Assembly (NCBI GenBank): GCA_965277425.1
Contig: CBDICR010000005.1
Coordinates: 620,001 to 684,000, forward strand
Reading direction: 5' to 3'
DNA: 64,000 nt
Source of the DNA: Poindextera sp965277425
Lineage (GTDB): Bacteria; Pseudomonadota; Alphaproteobacteria; Caulobacterales; Caulobacteraceae
Positions 8,374 to 17,488 of the stretch are shown here, one piece after another (positions within the stretch are counted from its first letter, which is position 1; the number at the start of each line of letters is the position of its first letter). A model generated the notes under the pieces. The model made no database searches. It saw only the letters and a list, made by a program, of their open reading frames with translations, and had not been told where the DNA came from. Made by a program: the position numbers and the translations under genes.

Positions 8374-9846
8374 TCAAGCCTCCTGCGTCGCCTTCATCCG
8401 GGCGATGCGCTCGTCGCGCAGCTGGGTGCGGCGGACCTTGCCGGCGTCGTCGCGGATGTTCTCGGTGACGAACTCATAGGTGCGCGGCTGCTTGTAGGCG
8501 ACCAGCAGGGTCCGCAGGTGCTCGCGCAGCGCCGCTTCGGTCAGGCCCGGCCGCGGCTGGACGATGGCGTGGATCTGGGCGCCCATCTCCTCGTCCGGCA
8601 GGCCGATCACGGCGCTCGACTGCACCAGCGGATGCTCGTCCAGCGCCGCTTCGATCTCGGCCGGATAGACGTTGGAGCCGCCGACCAGGATCATGTCGGT
8701 CCGGCGGTCGGCCAGGTAGAGATAGCCGTCCTCGTCGAAAGACCCGATGTCGCCCAGGCTCTCCCAGCCGCCCGGCAGGGTGCGGGCGGTGGCGCCGCGA
8801 TAGTGGTAGGAGACGTCCGCGCCCTCGGGCCGGCGCATATAGACCTCGCCGATCTCCCCGGCCGGCAGGGGATGGCCGTCCTTGTCGAAGGCCTTCATCT
8901 CGCCCATGGCCACCTTGCCGACCGAGCCGCGGTGCGCCAGCCATTCGGCGCCGGTGATGATGGTCACCGCCTGGGCTTCGGTGCCGGCATAGAGCTCCAT
9001 GATCACCTCGGGGCCCAGCCAGTTGATCCAGGCCTCCTTCAGCCAGGGCGGGCAGGGCGCGGCCAGGTGCCAGACCGTGCGCAGCGACGAAACGTCATAC
9101 TTGGATTTCAGATCGTCCGGCAGCCGCCATATGCGGCTCATCATGGTCGGCACCAGGTACATCCAGGTGCCGCCATGCTCGTGCACCGCGGCCAGGGTCT
9201 TTTCGGCGTCGAACCGGGGCAGCACCACCAGGTGCGCGCCCTTGTTCAGGCCGCCGAAGGCCGAGGTGAAGGGGCCGTTGTGATAGAGCGGCCCCGGCAT
9301 GATCATGACATCGTCGGCCTGGGTGCGATAGGCGCCTGGGCCGTCGCGCAAGGTGACGCCCGGGCCGCCGGAGAGGATCAGTTTCGGCCGGCCGGTCGAG
9401 CCGCCGGAGGTCGGCGCCTTGTAGATCGGCGCGATGCGGTCCTCGAGCGGGCTGTCGTCGTCGGACAGGGCCAGCAGCCTATCGACGTCATAGCGCGGCC
9501 GGCCGCTTTCGATGGTGTCCTTGGCGATGAGGATGGGGGTCTCGGCCAGGGCCATCACCGTTTCCGCCTCATTGGCGGGCAGGCGGTAGGAGATCGGCTG
9601 CGGGGTCGCGCCGGCCTTCCACAGGCCATAGCAGGCCTCGACGAAGTCGACGCCGTTGGGCAGGCCGATGGTGACCAGGTCGCCCTGCCTGACGCCGACC
9701 GTCTCCAGCGCCCGCGCCAGGCGGTTGGTGCGCCGGTCGAGCTCGCGCCAGGTGACGGTCCGCCGCTCGTCGGTGACCGCCGGCTTGTCTGGGTGTTCGG
9801 CCGCCAGCTCGGTCAGCCGCGCGCCAAGGGAAATTCGCTCTTCCAT
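8374..9846 (-). CDS. AMP-forming acid-CoA ligase
   Basis: This is an ANL-superfamily acyl-CoA synthetase of 490 residues. It has the P-loop TSGGSTGRPK, the A5 motif YAGTE, the A7 motif WESLGDIGSFDEDGYLYLADRRTDMI and the hinge GGSNVYPAEIE. The C-terminal domain carries a conserved lysine in DDAGKVRRTQL. It would adenylate a carboxylic acid and transfer it to CoA; the substrate cannot be read from sequence. I chose the ATG at 9846 because AAGGA lies eight bases before it, while the in-frame ATG at 9852 sits too close. It lies between the DUF899 gene and purH. Confidence 0.87.
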   Translation of the reverse strand: MEERISLGARLTELAAEHPDKPAVTDERRTVTWRELDRRTNRLARALETVGVRQGDLVTIGLPNGVDFVEACYGLWKAGATPQPISYRLPANEAETVMALAETPILIAKDTIESGRPRYDVDRLLALSDDDSPLEDRIAPIYKAPTSGGSTGRPKLILSGGPGVTLRDGPGAYRTQADDVMIMPGPLYHNGPFTSAFGGLNKGAHLVVLPRFDAEKTLAAVHEHGGTWMYLVPTMMSRIWRLPDDLKSKYDVSSLRTVWHLAAPCPPWLKEAWINWLGPEVIMELYAGTEAQAVTIITGAEWLAHRGSVGKVAMGEMKAFDKDGHPLPAGEIGEVYMRRPEGADVSYHYRGATARTLPGGWESLGDIGSFDEDGYLYLADRRTDMILVGGSNVYPAEIEAALDEHPLVQSSAVIGLPDEEMGAQIHAIVQPRPGLTEAALREHLRTLLVAYKQPRTYEFVTENIRDDAGKVRRTQLRDERIARMKATQEA

Positions 9847-9976
9847 CAACATGGTCCTTCAAAATCAAATGACGCTCGGCCGCTGAATCCGCCGCGGCTC
9901 GTGTCAGCTTGTCTTATCGTCGAGCCGTCGCCCGTCCCGCAAGCGCGGCGGCGCGAAGGTCGCCCTGTCGGCGCCT

Positions 9977-10684
9977 TCAGTAGTCCAGCTTCGGATACCA
10001 GTCCGCGCCGCGCCCTTCCGGCGTTGAGTCCAGCACCATCCACAACGGCGCCGGGTCGGGCGCGCCGCGCGGGTCCTGGCCAGGATCGGCGGTGTCGCCG
10101 CTCATCTCGCCGGACCAGAAGTGGCGGATGGTCCTGTCGCGGCGGGTGAAGACGTTGAAGGACGGGATCTCCGCGCCGTCGGGCAGGACGCCGAAATAGT
10201 CGCGGGAATAGGCGCCGTTGAGGTCGCTGTAGAGGCGTAGCGCCTTCCAGCCGCGCTCGCGTTTCCAGGCGATCAGGCGCTCGATGGGCGAGCGGGCGAC
10301 CACCACCAGCGAGAGGCGCTGGCCGATGTCGGCGGCATTGCCTTCCCAGGCGCCCAGCAGGTTGGTGCACATCGGGCATGGGCGCTCGCGCTCGGGCCCG
10401 AACATATAGCTGTAGACGGCGAGCGTCGGCTTGCCCGCGAACAGGCCGGCGAAATCGGTGGGGCCGTCCTCGCCGTCGAAGCGGTAGTCGCCGACGACCT
10501 CGCCGCCAGGCGGCAAGGCGCGCCTCTGGGCGGCCACGCGCTCGATGTGGCGGCGCAGTTCGATCTCCTCGGCCAGCAGGGCCGTGCGCGCGGTGCGGTA
10601 TTCGGCGCTTTCGTTGCGTATCCGCACGAGGTTGTCCCGCGCCAGTTGGGCGGCCGGGGTCAAGGTTTCGGTTTGGGCGTCCAT
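9977..10684 (-). CDS. DUF899 family thioredoxin-like protein
   Basis: This 235-residue protein matches the DUF899 layout: a charged N-terminal helix region, an ALPPGGEVVGDYRFDG strand, then AVYSYMFGPERERPCPMCTNLLG with a CxxC pair, VVVARSPIERL, and a closing FNVFTRRDRTIRHFWSGE. The family has a thioredoxin-like fold with no agreed substrate; a redox or peroxide-linked role is inferred. The ATG at 10684 follows AAGCGGAGGTCC. It sits between a heparinase-like gene and an acid-CoA ligase with spacers of about 125-130 bases. Confidence 0.82.
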   Translation of the reverse strand: MDAQTETLTPAAQLARDNLVRIRNESAEYRTARTALLAEEIELRRHIERVAAQRRALPPGGEVVGDYRFDGEDGPTDFAGLFAGKPTLAVYSYMFGPERERPCPMCTNLLGAWEGNAADIGQRLSLVVVARSPIERLIAWKRERGWKALRLYSDLNGAYSRDYFGVLPDGAEIPSFNVFTRRDRTIRHFWSGEMSGDTADPGQDPRGAPDPAPLWMVLDSTPEGRGADWYPKLDY

Positions 10685-10809
10685 CGCAGGACCTCCGCTT
10701 TCAGCAAGATGACCGGCGGGAAGAATGACGAGTTCCAGCGGCGCTTGGCAAGCGGAGGCATGGCCGCCGACAGGTCCCGCCTGCCGATTCAAGGGCGTCC
10801 TCCGCGCGA

Positions 10810-12552
10810 TCAAACAGCCGCGGACTCCGCCGCCGCCTCGCCCGACGGCTCCGCCAGGGCCAGCTTCCAGCGCACGCGGCCGCCTCGGTCGGCGCGGAGG
10901 CGGGCGCGCAGGACGACCATCTCGGCGCGGCGCGGCCGGCCGTCCTCCAGGTGGACGGAGGGCTCGATGGTCACCTCGCCGGCGTCGTTGCGCAGCCACC
11001 AGCCGATCTGCGAGGCGCCGCGCAGCAGCACGCTGCGCTGGTCGCGGGCGAGCCGGGCGGTGACCTCGGGGTGCAGGTGAAAATAGATGGCGATCGGCAG
11101 CGAGGCCGGCCTTGAGGTCCCGGTCGGTACGAAGCGGTCCTCGCCGCGCAGCTCGTGGGCGGTCTTGTCGAGGAACAGCCGGCGCTCGTGGGTCAGGCCG
11201 ACCTGGCGGACCCAGCCGTCATGGGCCAGGTCGACCCAGACGCCGGCGTCGTTTTCGCGCCGGCTGGCGGTGACCGCCTTGACGCCGCCGATCAGGCGCG
11301 GCCCGAGCGCGCGGCCGGTGAAACCGCCAAGGGGCGCGCCGACATGGCCAAGACCGATGGTCACGGTCGAGGCCGCGCCCGCCAGGCGTAGGGCCTGCGG
11401 GACGCCAGCCCGCGGGCTCCAGGCGCTCGAGGTGATCAGCCGATCGCGGCCGCAGACCACCTCGACGGCCATGGGCTGGCCGCAAGAGGTCACGCTCCAG
11501 GCGCCGTCCGCCGGAGCGCCCGCATCGACGACGACCTGAAGGCCGGGCGCGTTCAGCCGCAGATATCCGGCGCGGGCGGTCTCGTCCGGCGGCGGCGGCG
11601 CGCCGAGCTCGCCCGCCTGACCGTGGGCCAGGGCGGCGGCGACGCGCTCGCGGCTGCTGGTTTCGCCGCCCTGCAGGGCGACCAGCCGGCCGTCGGACAG
11701 GGTCAGGCGGCGCAAACCGGCGCTCAGCCGGTCGATGGCGCGGGCGACCGCGTCCGGCGGGGCCGCGCCGCGCTGGCTGAGGCCGTCTTCGAGCGCCAGC
11801 AGATCGAACAAAAGCTCCAGCCCGGCCTCGGGCGAGCGGCTGGCGTGGCCGCCGTCCGGGCGGACCGTCTCGTCCAACGCCGCCGCCAGCCTGGGCAGGC
11901 TTGCGCTCAGCAGCCGTTCGCCCGCCGTTCCGGCCAGGGCCGCGCCGGCGATGGAAGCGACGGCGAGCGGCGCGGCCGCTCGCGTCGGCGCCCTGGCCAG
12001 CTGCAAAAGGCGCCGCGCCTGGCGCGCCAGGCCTTGGCTGAGATCCAGCCGATCGGTCTGCGAGGCCGATGTGGTCAAGAGCCGGCCGGCGCAGGCCAGG
12101 TTGAACACCCGCCGCTCCAGGGCTTCGGGCGCCCAGGAAAACCGGTTCCAGCGCCCGAACACGCGGGTCCAGGCCAGGGTGAGGCGCAAGGCTTCGCGCT
12201 GGCCGGCCTCGCCGACGTTCATCAGGCTGGGCAGCCAATCGAAGCGGTGCAGGGCGAGCGCGAACGGCCGGCTGGGGCTTGGCCGGCTCCAGGGATCGGC
12301 GCCGGCCAAAACGGCCAGGGTCCCGCCGGCGAGCGGAAAGACGCCGCCGAGGATGGCGCCGGCCAGGATCGGATCGATGGGCCGGACATCGCGCGGGCCG
12401 GTCGCCCAGCCCTCGGCCCTCGGGCGCTCCAGGCCGGCCAGGTGCGGCGGCGAGCCGCGCCATTCCCGCGCGACCTGGCCACGAAACGCCACGCCGACCG
12501 CCTGCAGCCACAGGCCGGCGCGCGCGGAAACCAGGGGCTGGCGGCCGGCCAT
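10810..12552 (-). CDS. Heparinase II/III-like protein
   Basis: This 580-residue protein has an N-terminal (alpha/alpha) toroid region: FDWLPSLMNVG and EALRLTLAWTRVFGRWN, then RPDGGHASRSPEAGLELLFDLLALED. The C-terminal beta-sandwich includes YLRLNAPGLQVVVDAG and HDGWVRQVGLTHERRLFLD. This is the domain order of heparinase II/III-like proteins found in many alphaproteobacteria. No signal peptide is visible, so a secreted polysaccharide lyase role is unproven. Starts are uncertain: ATG 12552, or TTG 12570, which overlaps the rpe stop codon as TTGA and suggests translational coupling. Confidence 0.85.
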   Translation of the reverse strand: MAGRQPLVSARAGLWLQAVGVAFRGQVAREWRGSPPHLAGLERPRAEGWATGPRDVRPIDPILAGAILGGVFPLAGGTLAVLAGADPWSRPSPSRPFALALHRFDWLPSLMNVGEAGQREALRLTLAWTRVFGRWNRFSWAPEALERRVFNLACAGRLLTTSASQTDRLDLSQGLARQARRLLQLARAPTRAAAPLAVASIAGAALAGTAGERLLSASLPRLAAALDETVRPDGGHASRSPEAGLELLFDLLALEDGLSQRGAAPPDAVARAIDRLSAGLRRLTLSDGRLVALQGGETSSRERVAAALAHGQAGELGAPPPPDETARAGYLRLNAPGLQVVVDAGAPADGAWSVTSCGQPMAVEVVCGRDRLITSSAWSPRAGVPQALRLAGAASTVTIGLGHVGAPLGGFTGRALGPRLIGGVKAVTASRRENDAGVWVDLAHDGWVRQVGLTHERRLFLDKTAHELRGEDRFVPTGTSRPASLPIAIYFHLHPEVTARLARDQRSVLLRGASQIGWWLRNDAGEVTIEPSVHLEDGRPRRAEMVVLRARLRADRGGRVRWKLALAEPSGEAAAESAAV

Positions 12553-12566
12553 CCCGCCGTTTCGGC

Positions 12567-13226
12567 TCAAACGCCCTTCAGGGCGCGGATGTTCGCGGCG
12601 TAGCCGACCGGGCCGTCCTTGAAAACGGCGGTGCCGGCGACCAAGGCGGTGGCCCCGGCGGCCAAGCAAAGCAGCGCGGTCTGCGGCGTCACGCCGCCAT
12701 CGACCTCGAGCACGATGTCGCGGCCGGACGAATCGATCATCTCGCGCACCCGCTCGATCTTGCGCAGCTGCGAGGCGATGAAGCTCTGGCCGCCGAAGCC
12801 CGGATTGACCGTCATGATCAGGACCAGGTCGATCTCGTCCAGAATCCACTCGATGGCGTCGGGCGAGGTGGAGGGGTTGAGCACCACCCCGGCCTTGGCG
12901 CCCAGCCTGTGGATTTCCTTCACCGAGCGGTCCAGGTGCGGGCCGGCCTCGGGGTGCAGGCTGATCCGATCGGCGCCGGCCTCAGCGAAGGCTTCCAGAT
13001 AGGGGTCGGCGGGGGCGATCATCAGGTGCACGTCGATGGGGATGGTCACGTGCGGGCGAACGGCCTTGAGCACCATGGGGCCGATGGTGAGGTTGGGCAC
13101 GAAATGGCCGTCCATCACATCGAAATGCAGCCAGTCGGCGCCGGCCGCCTCGACCGCGCGCGCCTCCTCGCCCAGCTTGGCGAAATCCGCCGACAGGATC
13201 GAGGGCGCGATGATGGGCGGGCTCAT
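12567..13226 (-). CDS. rpe: Ribulose-phosphate 3-epimerase
   Basis: This 219-residue TIM barrel interconverts ribulose 5-phosphate and xylulose 5-phosphate. Family blocks are present in order: IIAPSILSADFAKLGEE, the metal-binding WLHFDVMDGHFVPN, VHLMI, VLNPSTS, VLIMTVNPGFGGQ, and EVDGGV near the C-terminus, closed by VAGTAVF. The ATG at 13226 was chosen because upstream in-frame codons are not conserved. It overlaps or abuts the heparinase-like gene and follows hisE by about 90 bases. Confidence 0.95.
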   Translation of the reverse strand: MSPPIIAPSILSADFAKLGEEARAVEAAGADWLHFDVMDGHFVPNLTIGPMVLKAVRPHVTIPIDVHLMIAPADPYLEAFAEAGADRISLHPEAGPHLDRSVKEIHRLGAKAGVVLNPSTSPDAIEWILDEIDLVLIMTVNPGFGGQSFIASQLRKIERVREMIDSSGRDIVLEVDGGVTPQTALLCLAAGATALVAGTAVFKDGPVGYAANIRALKGV

Positions 13227-13317
13227 GCCGGGAGTTAGCGCGGCGGCCCGGCGCGGTGCAAGCGCGTGCGGGAGCAGGAAATCGAGCAAGCGGAATAAAA
13301 ATAGTCCAGAGCGGTCG

Positions 13318-13644
13318 CTAGGAGCCGCGCGAGGCCTTTTCATCCAGACCGGAGGTTCCCTCGCGGGCTTCCAGCTTGGCCGCCACCTCGTCGAGGCTGA
13401 CGCCGGAGGCGGCGAGCAACACCAGCCAGTGGTAGATGACGTCGGCGCTTTCGGCGGCCAGGGCGTCCTTGTCGTTCTGGGCGGCGGCGAGAATGGCTTC
13501 GATGGCCTCCTCGCCGAACTTCTTGGCCGCCAGCGGCGGGCCGCCGGCCAGTAGTCTGGCGGTGTAGGACGAGGCGGGATCGGCGTTCTTGCGCGATGCG
13601 ATGACGGCCTCGAGGCGGGCGAGGATATTGGCGAAACGGCTCAT
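13318..13644 (-). CDS. hisE: Phosphoribosyl-ATP pyrophosphatase
   Basis: HisE hydrolyses phosphoribosyl-ATP to phosphoribosyl-AMP, the second step of histidine synthesis. The 108-residue all-alpha protein shows the MazG-like metal-binding pattern: KKFGEEAIEAILAA followed by ESADVIYHWLVLLA. It is a stand-alone HisE, not fused to HisI. The ATG lies one base after the hisF stop codon, so the two are probably coupled. It is the last his gene of this cluster. Confidence 0.94.
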   Translation of the reverse strand: MSRFANILARLEAVIASRKNADPASSYTARLLAGGPPLAAKKFGEEAIEAILAAAQNDKDALAAESADVIYHWLVLLAASGVSLDEVAAKLEAREGTSGLDEKASRGS

Positions 13645-13645
13645 T

Positions 13646-14431
13646 TCAGGTCATCCTGACCGGCAGGCCCGCCGCGGCCATCGCCGCCTTGGCCTCGCCG
13701 ATGCTGATCTCGCCGAAGTGGAAGATGGAGGCGGCCAGCACCGCGTCGGCGCCGCCGTCGCGCACGGCGGCGACGAGGTCCGAGGCCTTGCCGGCGCCGC
13801 CGGAGGCGATCACCGGCACGCCGACCGCCGACGAGACGGCCTTGAGCAGGGCGGTGTCGTAGCCGGTCTTGGCCCCGTCCTGGTCCATGGAGGTGAGCAG
13901 GATCTCGCCCGCGCCGCGCTCGACCGCCTGGACGGCGTAGTCGACCACGTCCAGGCCCGTGGCCTTGCGGCCGCCATAGGTGAAGACTTCCCAGCCGTCG
14001 TTGCGGCCGGGCGTGCCGGCGCGCGCCGGGCCATGGCGCGCGTCTATGGCGCAGACGATGCATTGCGAGCCGAAGGCGTCGGCGGCTCTGGCGATCAGGT
14101 CGGGGTCCTCAACCGCGGCGGTATTGATCGAGACCTTGTCGGCGCCGGCGCGCAACAGGGCGCGGGCGTCCTCGACGCTGCGGATGCCGCCGCCGACGCC
14201 GACGGGCATGAAGCAGACATCGGCCGTGCGGGCGACCACGTCCAAAATGGCGGCGCGGCCCTCGTGACTGGCGGTAATGTCGAGAAACATCAGCTCGTCG
14301 GCGCCGGCGGCGTCGTAGGCGCTGGCCTGTTCGACCGGATCGCCGGCGTCGCGCAGGGAAAGGAACTTCACGCCCTTGACCACGCGCCCGTCCTTGACGT
14401 CCAGGCAGGGAATGACGCGCACCTTGAGCAT
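13646..14431 (-). CDS. hisF: Imidazole glycerol phosphate synthase, cyclase subunit
   Basis: HisF is the TIM-barrel partner of HisH. It uses ammonia channelled from glutamine to form IGP and AICAR. The 261-residue protein shows VRVIPCLDVKDGRVVKGVKF (catalytic D11), ELMFLDITAS, PVGVGGGIRS, the second catalytic aspartate in LLTSMDQDGAKTGYD, and PVIASGGAG. Its start overlaps the hisA stop by one base (TGATG). Its AICAR product is also the substrate of PurH, encoded further along this strand. Confidence 0.97.
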   Translation of the reverse strand: MLKVRVIPCLDVKDGRVVKGVKFLSLRDAGDPVEQASAYDAAGADELMFLDITASHEGRAAILDVVARTADVCFMPVGVGGGIRSVEDARALLRAGADKVSINTAAVEDPDLIARAADAFGSQCIVCAIDARHGPARAGTPGRNDGWEVFTYGGRKATGLDVVDYAVQAVERGAGEILLTSMDQDGAKTGYDTALLKAVSSAVGVPVIASGGAGKASDLVAAVRDGGADAVLAASIFHFGEISIGEAKAAMAAAGLPVRMT

Positions 14432-15156
14432 CAGGCCACCGACGCCTTGAGCGCGTCTTTCGGCTGGATGGTCCCGGCATAGAGGGCGCGGCCGAGCACC
14501 GCGCCGGCGATCGGCGTACCCTTGCGGGCGCGCAGGTTTTCGATGTCCTTGACCCCGGCCAGGCCGCCGGCGGCGATCACCGGAATGGTCACCGCATCGG
14601 CCATGGCCCCGAACACCTCGACATTGAAACCCTGCAGCGCGCCGTCACGGTCGATGTCGGTGATGATCAGGGCCGAGACCCCGGCGTCCTCGAACCGCCT
14701 GGCCACGGTGAGCGCGTCGAGGCCGGAGTCCTCCAGCCAGCCCTGAACGGCGACCTGGCCCTTGCGCACGTCGACGCTGACGGCGACCTGCTCGGGCCAT
14801 TCGCGCGCGGCGGTCTTGACCAGGTCTGGATCGCGCACGGCCACGGTGCCCAGGATGACGCGGCTGACCCCCGCCTCGATCCAGGCCTCGACATTGGCCA
14901 GGCTGCGGATGCCGCCGCCGAGCTGGACCGGGACCGAAACCGCCTGCAGGATCGCCTCGACCGCCGCGTCGTTGATCGCGCGTCCCTCGGCCGAGCCGTT
15001 CAGGTCGACAACGTGCAGCCACTCGAAGCCGGCCTTGACCCAGGCCTCGGCCTGGGCGGCGGGGTTGTCGTTGAACACGGTCGCGGTGGCGAAGTCGCCA
15101 TGCACCACCCGCACGCAATGGCCGTCCTTCAGGTCGATGGCCGGGTAGAGGATCAT
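14431..15156 (-). CDS. hisA: ProFAR isomerase (phosphoribosylformimino-AICAR-phosphate isomerase)
   Basis: HisA is a TIM barrel that performs the Amadori rearrangement before HisHF. The 241-residue protein contains ILYPAIDLKDGHCVRV (catalytic D8), WLHVVDLNGS, PVQLGGGIRS, and the second aspartate in ALIITDIDRDGALQG. I chose the ATG at 15156, which overlaps the hisH stop codon as ATGA; a GTG three codons earlier is less likely. The arrangement implies translational coupling through hisH, hisA and hisF. Confidence 0.96.
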   Translation of the reverse strand: MILYPAIDLKDGHCVRVVHGDFATATVFNDNPAAQAEAWVKAGFEWLHVVDLNGSAEGRAINDAAVEAILQAVSVPVQLGGGIRSLANVEAWIEAGVSRVILGTVAVRDPDLVKTAAREWPEQVAVSVDVRKGQVAVQGWLEDSGLDALTVARRFEDAGVSALIITDIDRDGALQGFNVEVFGAMADAVTIPVIAAGGLAGVKDIENLRARKGTPIAGAVLGRALYAGTIQPKDALKASVA

Positions 15157-15797
15157 GGCCGCCACTCCAGGAAATTGGCCAAAAGCCGAAGGCCCGCGCC
15201 TTGCGACTTCTCCGGGTGGAACTGCACGCCGGCGATATTGCCGCGCGCCACCGCCGCTGGAAACAGGCCGCCATGGTCCACCCGCGCCATGACGTCGTCA
15301 TCACCGTTCGGATAAAAGGCGAAGGAGTGGGTGAAATACATTGGGACGTCAGACCCCAAGCCGGCGAACAGCGCATGGCCGGCCATGGCCTGAAGTCCGT
15401 TCCAGCCCATATGCGGCACCTTGAACCCCCGGCCCTCCGGCTCGATCCGCCGCACGTCGCCCTCGATCCAGTTCAGCCCCGGCGTCTCTCCGAATTCCAG
15501 TCCGCGCGTCGCCAGCAGCTGCATGCCGACGCAGATGCCGAGGAAAGGAACGCCACGGCGGCGCACCGCCTCGTCCAGGGCCTCGGTCAGCCCAGGCTGG
15601 GCCTCGACCAGATCCATGCAGGCGGCGAAGGCGCCGACGCCCGGCAGCACGATGCGATCCGCCGTGAGGACTTGCAGCGGATCGGCGGTGACGACCACGC
15701 TCATGCCGCCGGCAGCGTCCGCGGCGGCCTTCAGGAGCGCCTTTTCGGCCGAGCGAAGGTTGCCCGACCCGTAATCGATCAGGGCGATGCTCTGCAT
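15153..15797 (-). CDS. hisH: Imidazole glycerol phosphate synthase, glutaminase subunit
   Basis: HisH is the class I glutamine amidotransferase that feeds ammonia to HisF. In its 214 residues the oxyanion segment IVLPGVGAF, the nucleophile elbow GICVGMQLLA (catalytic cysteine) and the C-terminal catalytic His-x-Glu in GVQFHPEKSQ are all present. ALIDYGSGNLRS begins the protein, as in the family. It follows hisB by seven bases and overlaps hisA. Confidence 0.96.
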   Translation of the reverse strand: MQSIALIDYGSGNLRSAEKALLKAAADAAGGMSVVVTADPLQVLTADRIVLPGVGAFAACMDLVEAQPGLTEALDEAVRRRGVPFLGICVGMQLLATRGLEFGETPGLNWIEGDVRRIEPEGRGFKVPHMGWNGLQAMAGHALFAGLGSDVPMYFTHSFAFYPNGDDDVMARVDHGGLFPAAVARGNIAGVQFHPEKSQGAGLRLLANFLEWRP

Positions 15798-15804
15798 GGA
15801 ACTA

Positions 15805-16401
15805 TCAGAGCACGCCCTTGGTGGAAGGGGCGTGGCCGGCGGTCTTTGGATCGAGCTCCATCGCCTGGCGCAAGGCGCGGGCCAGCGCCTTGAAGCCGCT
15901 CTCGGCGATGTGGTGGCTGTTCTCGCCGTAGAGGGTTTCCAGGTGCACGCAGGCGCCGGCGTTCATGGCGAAGGCGTGGTGGAACTCCTTGAACAGTTCG
16001 GTGTCCATCTCGCCCACCTTGGGCCGCACGAAGGCGACCTTCCAGACCAGATAGGGGCGATTGGACAGGTCGAGCGCGCAGCGGGTGAGGGTCTCGTCCA
16101 TGGGAATATAGGCCGTCCCGAACCGGCGCACGCCCTTGAACCCGTCCAGCGCCTTGGCGACGGCCTGACCGATGACGATGCCGGTGTCCTCGACCGTGTG
16201 GTGCATATCGATGTGCAGGTCGCCCTTGGTCTCGACCTTCAGATCGATGCCGCCGTGGCGTGCGAAGCTCTCCAGCATGTGGTCGAAAAAGCCGATGCCG
16301 GTGGAAATTTCGCCAAGACCGGTCCCGTCCAGATCGAGGCTCACTCGGATCTGGGTCTCCTTGGTCTCGCGCGTCACCTCGGCCGTGCGGTTGGCGGCCA
16401 T
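15805..16401 (-). CDS. hisB: Imidazoleglycerol-phosphate dehydratase
   Basis: This monofunctional 198-residue HisB removes water from IGP. Family blocks are present: GIGFFDHMLESFARHGGIDL, the metal-binding GDLHIDMHHTVED, and the mirrored pair FKEFHHAFAMNAGACVHLE and ENSHHIAESGFKALARALR. There is no HisB-type phosphatase domain, so histidinol-phosphate phosphatase must be encoded elsewhere. It begins the his run (B-H-A-F-E) and lies 16 bases after the PfkB kinase gene, with AAGGAG before its ATG. Confidence 0.96.
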   Translation of the reverse strand: MAANRTAEVTRETKETQIRVSLDLDGTGLGEISTGIGFFDHMLESFARHGGIDLKVETKGDLHIDMHHTVEDTGIVIGQAVAKALDGFKGVRRFGTAYIPMDETLTRCALDLSNRPYLVWKVAFVRPKVGEMDTELFKEFHHAFAMNAGACVHLETLYGENSHHIAESGFKALARALRQAMELDPKTAGHAPSTKGVL

Positions 16402-16417
16402 GATCGAAAAGGCTCCT

Positions 16418-17407
16418 TCAAAGTCCGGCCTTGGCCGCTAGGTCCTTCAGCGAGACCTGCGGCCTTGGGCCATAGTGCGAGATCACTTCGGATGCACAAA
16501 GCGAGCCGAGCCGCCCGGCGTGCGGCAAGGACAGGCCCTGGGCGAGACCGAAGAGAAAGCCGGCCGCGTATTGGTCGCCCGCGCCGGTGGTGTCCACGAC
16601 TTTCTCCACAGCAACCGCTTCGATCTGATGAATCTGGTCGCCGGCGACGATGACCGAACCCTTTTCGCCGCGGGTGATGGCCGCGATGCCGCAGCGCCCG
16701 CGCACGGCGGCGACGGCCGCGTCGAAGTCGTCGGTCTCGAACAGCGAGGCGATCTCGTCCGAATTGGCGAACAGCACGTCGACCTCGGCGTTGGTGAAGG
16801 CGACCAGGCCGGCGCGGTGCCGATCGACCACGAAGGAATCCGACAAGGTCAGGGCCACCAGGCGTCCCGAAGCTCGAGCCAGCCCCGCCGCCTTGGCGAA
16901 GGCGCGCCGCGCCGGCGGCGGATCGAAAAGATAGCCTTCGAGAAAGACAATGCTGGAAGACTCGATCACCGCCGGATCGACGTCGTCGGGATCGAGCAGG
17001 GCCGCGGCGCCGAGCGCCGTGCACATGGTCCGCTCACCCTCGGGCGTGACATTGATCAGGCAGCGGCCGGTGGGCGCGCCGGCCTTGAGCACGCCGCCGG
17101 CGAAGCGGGCGCCGATGGCCGCCATGTCGTGGGCGAACACCGCGCCGAGGGCGTCATCGGCCACCTTGCCGATGTGCGCGCCGCGCCCGCCGAGACTGGC
17201 GATGCCGGCGACGGTATTGCCGGCCGAGCCGCCGGAGGCCTCCACCGCCGTCCCCATCCGGGCATGGAGTTCGGACGCGCGGGCGTCGTCGATCAGCATC
17301 ATCGAGCCCTTGACCAGGCCCTCTTTCGCCAGGAAGTCGTCTGTCGCCTGTGCGATCACATCGACGATGGCGTTGCCGATGGCGGCGACGTCGTAAAGCG
17401 TGGTCAT
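16418..17407 (-). CDS. PfkB family kinase, adenosine/sugar kinase-like
   Basis: This 329-residue ribokinase-fold enzyme has the first PfkB signature around GGSAGNTVAGIASLGGRGAHIGKV (a long glycine-rich loop). The second signature is DTTGAGDQYAAGFLFGLA with the catalytic aspartate. The DVAAIGNAIVDVIAQ start and LFANSDEI resemble the alphaproteobacterial adenosine-kinase-like branch. The substrate is not proven; adenosine or another nucleoside/sugar is possible. It is the first gene of the his run, 16 bases from hisB. Confidence 0.88.
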   Translation of the reverse strand: MTTLYDVAAIGNAIVDVIAQATDDFLAKEGLVKGSMMLIDDARASELHARMGTAVEASGGSAGNTVAGIASLGGRGAHIGKVADDALGAVFAHDMAAIGARFAGGVLKAGAPTGRCLINVTPEGERTMCTALGAAALLDPDDVDPAVIESSSIVFLEGYLFDPPPARRAFAKAAGLARASGRLVALTLSDSFVVDRHRAGLVAFTNAEVDVLFANSDEIASLFETDDFDAAVAAVRGRCGIAAITRGEKGSVIVAGDQIHQIEAVAVEKVVDTTGAGDQYAAGFLFGLAQGLSLPHAGRLGSLCASEVISHYGPRPQVSLKDLAAKAGL

Positions 17408-17488
17408 GGTTTTGAGGATGGGGCTCTGGTGAACGGCGCGCGCACTATAGGGATTGATCGGCCGACGGCAACGCGGCGGCCGATCTAG

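Noticed and set aside
10810..12552. A secreted polysaccharide lyase role for the heparinase-like gene
   Set aside because: No signal peptide is visible at either plausible start, so I kept only the family-level call.
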